A stretch of DNA of 38,601 bases from the NCBI RefSeq assembly GCF_030504625.1, contig NZ_JAUKWH010000005.1, positions 1 to 38,601 of the forward strand. The letters run 5' to 3'. The translations under genes and the position numbers were made by a program. Under the pieces are notes generated by a model. The model did no database searches. It had not been told where the DNA came from and saw only the letters and a list, made by a program, of their open reading frames with translations. This stretch comes from Neisseria sp. MVDL19-042950. GTDB lineage: Bacteria > Pseudomonadota > Gammaproteobacteria > Burkholderiales > Neisseriaceae. Shown in pieces: positions 16,894 through 24,109 of the stretch (position 1 is the first letter of the stretch; every line of letters begins with the position of its first letter).

Positions 16894-18135
16894 ATGAATA
16901 AACAGCAAGTTAAACTGCACCATTCACCGACATTATTAAAGATTTCTCTATGTTTTATGATTTGTTCATTCATGTTGCCGGGGTTTTATGCAAATTATGA
17001 AGCAATTTATGGCTATCAAATCTTTCTTTATGGCTTATTGTTTGGCTGGGCTGTTGTACCCGGAGGTTGGGCTGTATATGCCAATTTATTTTATATGCAT
17101 ATAGTATTCAGGTTGTCTCGAAAAGAGGAGCTCTATGCCGGGCCGCGAATTTTAGCAACCATAATAATGATGCTTTTAGCTTGCTGCACATTTTTCTTCT
17201 CTGAATTTGACTGGTTACTCATCAGCAGGGCCATGGTTATTTCATGGGGGTGGGGCGCAGTATTATGGGGTATTTCCTTGATATTGCTCTGTGCAGCTCA
17301 GCGGGTTGATCTTTCCCGTTCTATAAAACAGCAAGTATTCCCGTGGCTTGGTGTGTCTGCATTGATTTTGCTGGGCGTGGGTATTTTAAAATACAGCCAA
17401 TGGCAACGTGCTAATGATGACGAAAAGAAGCGCTATTTACCATTCGGTGCAGCGTTTACCACAGAAACTCTATCCGGTATTCCTTATATTCCACTTCCAA
17501 AGGAAGTACCTGTCAGTGCAGATACCTTATTTGCAATAGAAGGCGAGCTAAATAGCAAAGCCAAACTAAATACCCACATTGACGAAAATGGCAACACCCT
17601 GCGCGATCACGATTTACCCGACCGTTTTCAATACGGTTCGTATATATGGGAAAAGTACACTGCTAATAACATTTGGTTTTTGAAACCAAGCTCACAAACT
17701 GCCGATTACACCCTCCGCATCCGGCCCGGCACACATCAAGCAGAATTTTCACTTTCCACGCCAACTAAAACCTTGTGGAAAGCGCCTGCGGTTATCGCCG
17801 AAGACTACCCACATTTCTCATCCGGCATTTATCCAGACTATGATTCCAGCTTGCGCAATTTATTTGAAAATTACGATAACTTATCAAAAGATCAAAAAGA
17901 CCAAGCTCCGCTCCCCGACCACTATCCCAGTGAACTGGCCAGCCTCAGCTGCCCCATCACTTCCGGCATAAAGGTCAAAAGCGTGCCCGATGTTTTTAAA
18001 TGGCAAAACACATTCATGTGGTTGCAGCGAAACAGTGAATCAGATCCACAAATTCAACACTATCAATCATTTTGCTCAACCAGCTATGCAATATTGCTCT
18101 CAACGATTACCAACATATATGCCGGCTATAGTTAA
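16894..18135 (+). CDS. Unrecognised membrane protein, 3' end formed by a MITE
   Basis: I do not recognise this 413-residue protein. Five hydrophobic segments (about 14-32, 41-70, 84-103, 112-135, 148-166) form an N-terminal membrane domain, followed by about 245 residues of polar sequence with DLPDRFQYGSYIWEKY, HYPSELASLSCP and VFKWQNTFMWLQRN. The last codons (GGC TAT AGT TAA) lie inside the left terminal repeat of a Correia-like element, so the natural C-terminus has been cut. Joining across the TATA ends keeps the frame and would add about 78 residues (18235-18470). G+C is lower than in the flanking heme genes. ATG 16894 is preferred over an in-frame ATG 60 bases upstream, but neither has a clear ribosome site. 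Confidence 0.6.
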   Translation: MNKQQVKLHHSPTLLKISLCFMICSFMLPGFYANYEAIYGYQIFLYGLLFGWAVVPGGWAVYANLFYMHIVFRLSRKEELYAGPRILATIIMMLLACCTFFFSEFDWLLISRAMVISWGWGAVLWGISLILLCAAQRVDLSRSIKQQVFPWLGVSALILLGVGILKYSQWQRANDDEKKRYLPFGAAFTTETLSGIPYIPLPKEVPVSADTLFAIEGELNSKAKLNTHIDENGNTLRDHDLPDRFQYGSYIWEKYTANNIWFLKPSSQTADYTLRIRPGTHQAEFSLSTPTKTLWKAPAVIAEDYPHFSSGIYPDYDSSLRNLFENYDNLSKDQKDQAPLPDHYPSELASLSCPITSGIKVKSVPDVFKWQNTFMWLQRNSESDPQIQHYQSFCSTSYAILLSTITNIYAGYS

Positions 18136-18234
18136 TCAACTTAACTTTTACTACGGCGTTGCTGCGCCTTGCCGTACTATCTGTACTGTCTTCAGCTTGC
18201 TGCCTTGTATTAAAAATTAATTTGATTAACTATA
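18127..18234. mobile_element. Correia-like MITE (108 bp)
   Basis: Perfect 13-bp terminal inverted repeats TATAGTTAATCAA (18127-18139) and TTGATTAACTATA (18222-18234) bound an interior with TACGGCGTTGCTGCGCCTTG, CCGTACTAT and CTGTACTGTCTTC. These are the conserved blocks of the neisserial Correia repeat enclosed element (CREE/NEMIS). The terminal sequence differs from the usual TATAGTGGATTAA, so it is a divergent subtype. It is non-coding and would be mobilised in trans. It interrupts or ends the membrane-protein gene. Confidence 0.82.
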
Positions 18235-18470
18235 ATACGGACAAATCAGGAGCAAACAGCACAGTAAAAGTAGAAGCATTATTGTTCAGCCTGCCAAACA
18301 TGCGTTTCATCACAAGCGTTTTCACTCCCGTTCCCAAACCCACAGAAAACAAAATGTTCACGGTCAAATATCTAAAAATCGAACCGCAAGCCCACAGACA
18401 CGTCGCAACCGGTGAAATTATGGAGTACACCTTTGACTTCGAACCCATTGTGTTAGAAGAGAATAAATAG
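18235..18470 (+). pseudogene. Probable displaced C-terminal part of the membrane-protein gene
   Basis: An open stretch of 78 codons follows the MITE: NTDKSGANSTVKVEALLF through FTVKYLKIEPQAHRH to FEPIVLEENK-stop. Codons before the stop look protein-like (alternating beta-type pattern). If the 104 bases 18131-18234 are removed so that TATA is counted once, this frame joins the upstream gene without a shift. If only TA was duplicated, the junction would give TAA instead, so the reconstruction is not certain. It could also be translated alone from a start inside the MITE (ATG or alternatives near 18159). Confidence 0.5.
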
Positions 18471-18508
18471 CTTGTTACATCTAACTTCCAACGAGTGCCT
18501 ATATAGCA

Positions 18509-18552
18509 AAGGCCGTCTGAAAATCTTGTGGCAAGCATTTTCAGACGGCCTT
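18509..18552. terminator. Inverted DUS terminator
   Basis: AAGGCCGTCTGAAAAT (18509-18524) pairs with ATTTTCAGACGGCCTT (18537-18552), 39 bases after the stop at 18470. It closes the membrane-protein transcription unit. Confidence 0.75.
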
Positions 18553-18561
18553 ACTGTTTAT

Positions 18562-18649
18562 GCGTAGGTTGGGTTAGCCTCGTGCGTAACCCAACAATAA
18601 TAACTATGGAAGAATTAAATGAATGTTGGGTTTTCAACCCAACCTACGC
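18562..18649. repeat. Inverted repeat element with TAGGTTGGGTT arms
   Basis: GCGTAGGTTGGGTT (18562-18575) and AACCCAACCTACGC (18636-18649) are perfect 14-bp complements, with further internal GTTGGGTT/AACCCAAC copies between them. It resembles other short intergenic palindromes of this genome. It holds no gene. Confidence 0.65.
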
Positions 18650-18665
18650 GTGCTAAAAATCCAAA

Positions 18666-18728
18666 CAACGCGTGCGTGCGGATGACACCCTACATATGGG
18701 TTTTAAGTTTCATGCAGGCTACGGCTTG
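18666..18728 (+). repeat. Direct repeat copy B
   Basis: This is the second copy of the repeat at 16683-16752, shortened by a four-base gap in the GGCACACACC part and by further small changes. It ends 37 bases before the stop codon of the AAA ATPase gene. Confidence 0.7.
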
Positions 18729-18765
18729 CTTCGGGGAAGTTCGAGCATGGTGTTTCTTTCTAAAT

Positions 18766-20235
18766 TTATAATGCTAAAAAATTAGGATCCTGCAGAATAT
18801 TCAACATTTCTTGAATGGATTGTTGTAATTCTACTTCTGTAAAATTTGGATTTAAGGTATTTTCAGGGTGGTGGATAGCATGTCGAATATAAGTCATTAA
18901 CGTTGTATTTTCACGAACATGACTACCATTGCGTCTAATTCTAGTACGTGTTTTATTGATTTGAATACTGCAATTTGTATTTAACCAAGCATCAAAATTA
19001 AAACCTTTTTTTATAATTTTTTCTTCAATAAACCCATATAATTCATTATGAAAATCATTAGAAATAATATCAAATGCAAAGTATTCAATTTCTGCTAATG
19101 TTGGTGAAAATGGAAATGTATTCATATTTGCTACTGGAACAACTGAATTTTGGTGATTATTTTTTGTTGTTATCAAAATTGCAGTATTTTGATTTTGGAA
19201 CATACTTAATAAATAAGCAGAGTGCGTAGTAATAAATACTTGTTGTTGTGTTGAAATGTTATTCAATGCACTAATTAACATATATTGTGCTTTTGGGTGT
19301 AATGAAATTTCAGGTTCATCAATAAAGAAAAATAATGGCTTTATTAAATTAGGGTTAGCCGGGTGGGTACATAGATAATTTGCATATACTTTAATTACGG
19401 ACAATGCAAATGCACGTTGCATTCCACTACCTTTTTCAGTTAGTGGGGTTTCCATTCCATCATCAATTATTACATTTCCTAATTTAATAAAAGATGCTGG
19501 ATCAGGAATTGAAAAATCAAGTTTAATTTGTGCATTTCCATAAAAGTTACTTAACGCACTTTCTACTTCAGACATTAAATTTTGCGATTGATTACGTAAT
19601 GAATTTGCGCCTGTAACAAATGCTATTTGATGTGCTGTTGTAAAATCAGCCCAATCCTGGCTTTGTTCAAATTGATTACTTACTTCTTTTAATAATTTAC
19701 CAAAAATCTTGGTGCTGCCAAAATCCACAACATCATCAGCATTCATTTCTGACCATACAAAAATATTATCAAACAGAGAGCCGATTGCTTTATCAAAACC
19801 TGTTGGGTTTTCAAATTGTTGTGTGTTTGGGTTATAAATACAAATTTTCTTTTCATTTAATTCAATTTGCCTATTATTTTGAGTAATAGTGATAACTTCG
19901 GAACTTCTACGTAACCGCATTTTTTCATTACCGTTATGATCCCTTTCAATATAATTTAGATATTTTTCTTCTGCAAAATTGGTAATTGAAGCAGTTAAAT
20001 TACCTTGGATAGTAATTTCAACAGATAAATTATGATCTTGGCGATGAATATTTTTATAATCTGTAATTGTTGTATCTTTTACAACGCCATTACGTAAAAA
20101 ATCTAATGCTCGGAAAATTGTTGTTTTGCCAGTATTATTTTCTCCTACAAAACATACGATAGGTTTATCTGTATTGAGTACAGTCCGATTGGCAAAGGAT
20201 TTAAAATTTTCAATAATAATTTGGGTAATTTTCAT
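18766..20235 (-). CDS. AAA/ABC-type ATPase with C-terminal HEPN-like RX4H motif (putative defence)
   Basis: The 489-residue protein is an SMC/OLD-like ATPase. It has Walker A GENNTGKTT (31-39), an ABC-type signature EKGSGMQR (267-274), Walker B LFFFIDEPE (301-309) and switch histidine H338 (TTHSAYLL). No TOPRIM nuclease motifs follow, unlike true OLD nucleases. Instead the tail contains YIRHAIHHPEN with R451 and H456, the R-x4-H pattern of HEPN ribonucleases, after an arginine-rich stretch. Proteins of this build are commonly found as stand-alone abortive-infection or restriction-like genes. Base composition is much more A+T-rich than neighbouring hrpA, and the gene is flanked by repeats and a foreign-type uptake sequence, so it was probably acquired. 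No partner gene is adjacent. RNase activity is an inference. Confidence 0.75.
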   Translation of the reverse strand: MKITQIIIENFKSFANRTVLNTDKPIVCFVGENNTGKTTIFRALDFLRNGVVKDTTITDYKNIHRQDHNLSVEITIQGNLTASITNFAEEKYLNYIERDHNGNEKMRLRRSSEVITITQNNRQIELNEKKICIYNPNTQQFENPTGFDKAIGSLFDNIFVWSEMNADDVVDFGSTKIFGKLLKEVSNQFEQSQDWADFTTAHQIAFVTGANSLRNQSQNLMSEVESALSNFYGNAQIKLDFSIPDPASFIKLGNVIIDDGMETPLTEKGSGMQRAFALSVIKVYANYLCTHPANPNLIKPLFFFIDEPEISLHPKAQYMLISALNNISTQQQVFITTHSAYLLSMFQNQNTAILITTKNNHQNSVVPVANMNTFPFSPTLAEIEYFAFDIISNDFHNELYGFIEEKIIKKGFNFDAWLNTNCSIQINKTRTRIRRNGSHVRENTTLMTYIRHAIHHPENTLNPNFTEVELQQSIQEMLNILQDPNFLAL

Positions 20236-20295
20236 AATGCACCTGGCTTATATTCCAAAGTATATTTTAAAACAGTATATTAACTGAAATAATAA

Positions 20296-20313
20296 TTTTC
20301 AGGCTGCCTGAAA
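20296..20313. repeat. Palindromic uptake-sequence variant (Simonsiella/Kingella dialect)
   Basis: TTTTCAGGCTGCCTGAAA is nearly self-complementary. The plus strand (20301-20312) reads AGGCTGCCTGAA, the published AG-sim dialect, and the minus strand (complement of 20298-20309) reads AGGCAGCCTGAA, the AG-king dialect. Every other full-length DUS I saw in the window is neisserial. It sits exactly between the low-G+C ATPase gene and the hrpA end. Confidence 0.7.
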
Positions 20314-20314
20314 T

Positions 20315-23227
20315 CTACTTATTCAACCCGTCACACTCCTTCATCAACCTCTTCACCGACACCGGATACGGTGTCTTCAACTCCTGCGCAAATAACGACA
20401 CGCGCAGTTCTTCTATTTGCCATTTAAACATCTTGAGGCCGTCTGAAACGGGTTGATTTTGTTTCAAAAGTGATTGAACCTTGTCTTGCCACATCTGTTC
20501 TAGCTCCTGGATATCGGCTTCGCGTGCAGCATCGCGGGCGGGGTTGGTGCTGTATTTTTCCATGCGCAGGGTCATGGCTTTGAGGTAGACGGGTAGGCGC
20601 GGCCATTGGCTCCAGGGGGTGCGGCCGGCGAATCCGGTGGACAGCAGGGTTTGGGTGCGTTCGCGCAGCAGGTGGGTGAGCGGGTGTTTGCCGAGTTTGC
20701 CGTTGAGTTCGGCGTAAGCGGCGGCGGTGTCTTGCAGGTAGCGGCTCATGGCTTCTTTGACAGCGGGCAGGCGGCTGCGGGCGCGTTTGATTTGTTCTTT
20801 GAAGGCTTTTTCGCTGCGGGGCAACTCGTCGTCGCCGATAAAGGCGCGGTCGCAGATGGCGGCGGTGAGGTCGTCGCGCAGGGTGTCGGCGCTGATGTGT
20901 TTGAGCAGCATGGCGGCTTGGGTGAAACCTTGTATGCCTTTGCCCAGGTCTTTCATGTGCTCTTTGAGCTGGAGCTGCATGAGGGCGATCACGCCTTGCC
21001 GGTGGGCTTGTTCGGCGGCTTCGGGGGTGTCGAACAGGCGTAGGGCGATGGTGTTGTTTTTTTCTTTTTGCAGGCCGAGGTAGCCGGTGAGCTGTTGTTT
21101 GCCGCAGGCGAATTTGATGCTTTCAGGTAGGGTGCCGATGTCCCAGTTGGTGAGGTTGTCGCGCTCGAATTCTTGGGTGTTGTCGCGGAAGGTTACGGCG
21201 GCGGCTTGGCCTAGCTCTTGTTGGAGTTTGGCTAAATCGCGGCCGGTGGCAAGCTCTTGGCCGCCGTCGTCGATGATGCGCAGGTTGAAATAGCAATGCT
21301 CGGGCAGTTTGAACGTGCTCCATTCGTCTTGGTCGATTTGCTCGAGCAGGCGCATGTCGCCGGCGGTTTTGGCGATAAAACGGGCGAGCTGGGGAATGAT
21401 CGGCTCTTGGCGGTTGGGGTTGCTTTCTAAAAATTTTGTGATGAAGTCGGGCACGGGCACGCAGATGCGGCGGATTTGTTTGGGCAGGGCTTTGATAAGC
21501 AGTTGCAGTTTTTCGCGCAACATGCCGGGCACGAGCCATTCGAGCGCGGGGGCGTGGAGGCGGTTGAGCACGGTGAGCGGCAGGGTAAGGGTTACGCCGT
21601 CGAGCGGGTGGTGTGGCTCGAAGCGGTAGCTGAGTTTGAATTTGCCGTCGCTGTTTTGCCAATGGTGGGGGAATTGGGCTTCGGTGATGTGCGCGGCGGC
21701 GTGCTGCATGAGGTCTTCGCGGGTGAGGAACAGCAGGCGCGGGTTGTCGCGTTCGGCGGTTTTAAGCCAGCTTTGGAAGGTGCGGATGTCGGCAAGGGGC
21801 AATGGTTTTTTCAGACGGCCTGTGTGTCGCGGGCTACCTGAAAGGCCGTCTGAAACGGGGGCGGTGTTGTCGGGCTGGGGACTTACAGTTTTGGTTTTGT
21901 CGGATTCGAGAATCCGACCTACGTTTTCAGACAGGCCTGTGTTGTCGGGCAGGGATGCCCGACCTACCTTTTCAGACGGCTCGTAAAACTGCGGTAAACG
22001 CCGGTTGTAAAACTCAAACAAAGCTTCTTCGTCCACCAGCACGTCTTGCTTGCGCGATTTGTGTTCCAACTCGCTGATTTCTTTAATCAGTTTTTTATTG
22101 TGGATAAAAAAGGCCGTCTGAAGATTGCATTCCTGCGCCACCAGTGCGCTGCGGATAAAGATTTCGCGGGCTTCTTCAGGGGCGACTTTGCCGTAGGCAA
22201 CGGGGCGGCGCGGCAGCACGGTCAGCCCATAGAGGGTAACGCGTTCGCTGGCGACGACTTCGCCGCGTTTCTGCTCCCAATGCGGCTCGAAATAGTGGTA
22301 GCGCACGAGGTGCGGTGCTTCCTGCTCGATCCATTCGGGCTGGATGGCAGCGACATCGCGGGCATAAAGGCGGGTGGTTTCGGTGAGTTCGGCCGCCATT
22401 ACCCACTTGGGTTTGGACTTGAACAAGGCGGAAGCGGGGAACAAATGAAAGTGCGAGCCGCGTGCGCCGGTGTAATCGTGGCCGTCGGGCGATTTCATGC
22501 CGACATTGGCAATCAGGCCGGTCAGTAGGGCTCGGTGGATTTGTTCGTAGCCCGCTTCTTTGGCGGCACGGATATGGGCGCGGTGCTGTTTTTTATCCAG
22601 TTGTTTTTGTTTGAGTTTGGCAGATAAATCTTGGTCGCCGGTGTTTTTCCGCAAGGGACTTCCTTCGGTCGCAGACGGCAATTGCGGTTGTGCAGGAGGC
22701 CGTCTGAAAGCCTGCTCTTTGGTGGTCAAACCCATTTCCACGGCAATGTCGGCGAGTTGATGGTGCAACTCGCGCCACTCGCGCATCCGCAGGTGGGAAA
22801 GGAAATATTGGCGGCACCATTGCACCAGTTGTTTATTGGACAAACCTTTGTCGCGCTCGCGCTGAAAGCTGTCCCAAATATTGAGGTAGGCGAGGAAGTC
22901 GGACTGCTTGTCGGTAAAACGTTCGTGCGCCTTTTGGGCGGCTTCGCGTGCTTCGAGCGGGCGTTCGCGCGGGTCTTGAATTGACAGGGCAGACACGATA
23001 ACTAGTATTTCCGCCATACAGTCGTGCTTTTGTGCCGCCAGCAAAATGCGGGCGACTTTAGGGTCGATGGGCAGGCGTGCCATTTGTTCGCCGAGTTTGG
23101 TTAGGCGGTAGCGAGGTTTGCTTGATATGGAAGTTTTCAGGTCATCTGAAAGGTTTTCAGGCGGCATATTTGAGTTTCCCACCTGTTTGTTTTTTGTGTC
23201 TTGCATAATGGGGTCGTAGTTGGGCAT
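20315..23227 (-). CDS. hrpA: HrpA helicase, C-terminal portion (split gene)
   Basis: These 970 codons carry the part of HrpA after the helicase core. They start within the winged-helix/HA2 region (YRLTKLGEQMARLPIDPKVAR, SALSIQDPRERP, FTDKQSDFLAYLNIW), then the OB-fold region (HIALLTG-type GMKSPDGHDYTGAR), and the long DUF3418 C-terminus ending IEELRVSLFAQELKTPYPVS. The first ~28 residues (MPNYDPIMQD...) do not resemble HrpA, and starts at 23206 or 23167 are equally possible. The ATPase motifs are in a separate frame 880 bases upstream. A linker near residues 415-480 is built from DUS and hairpin repeats in frame. Whether this piece is translated or assembles with the N-terminal piece is unknown. 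Confidence 0.85.
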   Translation of the reverse strand: MPNYDPIMQDTKNKQVGNSNMPPENLSDDLKTSISSKPRYRLTKLGEQMARLPIDPKVARILLAAQKHDCMAEILVIVSALSIQDPRERPLEAREAAQKAHERFTDKQSDFLAYLNIWDSFQRERDKGLSNKQLVQWCRQYFLSHLRMREWRELHHQLADIAVEMGLTTKEQAFRRPPAQPQLPSATEGSPLRKNTGDQDLSAKLKQKQLDKKQHRAHIRAAKEAGYEQIHRALLTGLIANVGMKSPDGHDYTGARGSHFHLFPASALFKSKPKWVMAAELTETTRLYARDVAAIQPEWIEQEAPHLVRYHYFEPHWEQKRGEVVASERVTLYGLTVLPRRPVAYGKVAPEEAREIFIRSALVAQECNLQTAFFIHNKKLIKEISELEHKSRKQDVLVDEEALFEFYNRRLPQFYEPSEKVGRASLPDNTGLSENVGRILESDKTKTVSPQPDNTAPVSDGLSGSPRHTGRLKKPLPLADIRTFQSWLKTAERDNPRLLFLTREDLMQHAAAHITEAQFPHHWQNSDGKFKLSYRFEPHHPLDGVTLTLPLTVLNRLHAPALEWLVPGMLREKLQLLIKALPKQIRRICVPVPDFITKFLESNPNRQEPIIPQLARFIAKTAGDMRLLEQIDQDEWSTFKLPEHCYFNLRIIDDGGQELATGRDLAKLQQELGQAAAVTFRDNTQEFERDNLTNWDIGTLPESIKFACGKQQLTGYLGLQKEKNNTIALRLFDTPEAAEQAHRQGVIALMQLQLKEHMKDLGKGIQGFTQAAMLLKHISADTLRDDLTAAICDRAFIGDDELPRSEKAFKEQIKRARSRLPAVKEAMSRYLQDTAAAYAELNGKLGKHPLTHLLRERTQTLLSTGFAGRTPWSQWPRLPVYLKAMTLRMEKYSTNPARDAAREADIQELEQMWQDKVQSLLKQNQPVSDGLKMFKWQIEELRVSLFAQELKTPYPVSVKRLMKECDGLNK
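21843..21975. repeat. Repeat-derived insert inside hrpA
   Basis: Within hrpA coding sequence lie two DUS cores, GTCGGATTC/GAATCCGAC and GTCGGGCA/TGCCCGAC hairpins each followed by CTAC, and just upstream (21832-21842) GGCTACCTGAA, 11 of 12 bases of the Eikenella-type uptake sequence. All is read in frame, giving a low-complexity segment (EKVGRASLPDNTGLSENVGR and onward) absent from E. coli HrpA. Confidence 0.65.
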
Positions 23228-23389
23228 TTATGCCCGACATTGCCTTATTTCATTTTTTAATTTTCGTTGGGGATGAATGCCTGACCACGGCTGGCTAATG
23301 AATTTAAAGCCCACACCTTAGCCATTTTCTTTATATTTTTTCTTTGTGTTTTATTTGATTGTGTATTATTTCGATAAAACTTGGATTTG

Positions 23390-23992
23390 TTATATAAATT
23401 TCTTAAACCAATTATCCAAGAAAGTCATTTGTTCCTCTGTATGAAACCAATGCTCTCCATTATTCATAACCATCATATTTGCACCGATTTTATTTGCAAA
23501 ATTTTTCATTGTTTCCAAAGAGGTTATCTTATCATTCCCTGCGTAAAGAATGTTAGTTGATATATTCCAAGTTATCGGATGATTTCTAACATAAGAAAGA
23601 TATTCCCAAGATAAAGATTCTCCAAAGGATGTTGCGATCACTTTTTCTTTATATAGCTCTTCCTCTGATACATTTGCCCTGGCCATCATGTTTAAAATTA
23701 ATTTTTCCATGTCTACGATTGGTGAAATAAACATGGCTTTTTTGATAGATTTATCCGCCAATGCCAGCATAGAATAATAGGCACCTATACTATTTGCTAT
23801 TAAGGAAATTTCACAATATTGAGGAGTTATGGAATCAAAGAATTTTGGAAATTCTACTTTAGCTTCCCAAGGAAATTCTGATTTATAATCAAATCCTATA
23901 ACTTCATATTTATCGCTAAAAAATTTTTTATAGTGCTCAGCTTCTTCTACATTTCCGCCTTTCCCATGTATATATATAACAGCATTTTTCAT
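23390..23992 (-). CDS. Small alpha/beta hydrolase inserted within hrpA
   Basis: The 200-residue protein has the alpha/beta-hydrolase fold. YIHGKGGN (7-14) provides the oxyanion-hole HG motif. The nucleophile elbow is LIANSIGAY, where the usual G-x-S-x-G has Ala in first place. The acid is probably Asp in YAGNDKITS, and the histidine lies in NNGEHWFH near the C-terminus. It resembles RsbQ/YqiA-like or YfcP-type small esterases; the substrate is unknown. It is A+T-rich and lies between the two halves of hrpA on the same strand, 117 bases after the first half and 162 before the second. The flanks contain GGGCATTTATGCCC-like hairpins and no transposase, so entry by uptake and recombination is likely. 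Confidence 0.8.
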   Translation of the reverse strand: MKNAVIYIHGKGGNVEEAEHYKKFFSDKYEVIGFDYKSEFPWEAKVEFPKFFDSITPQYCEISLIANSIGAYYSMLALADKSIKKAMFISPIVDMEKLILNMMARANVSEEELYKEKVIATSFGESLSWEYLSYVRNHPITWNISTNILYAGNDKITSLETMKNFANKIGANMMVMNNGEHWFHTEEQMTFLDNWFKKFI

Positions 23993-24109
23993 TCTTACTT
24001 ATTACCTCGATAAATTCTAAATTTATCTAACTCACTTTCACTGTGTTGAATCAAATTTCGGTAGTGGCTCAAAAATAGGCCAAGCATTTGTGCCCAACCT
24101 AGGCATTTT

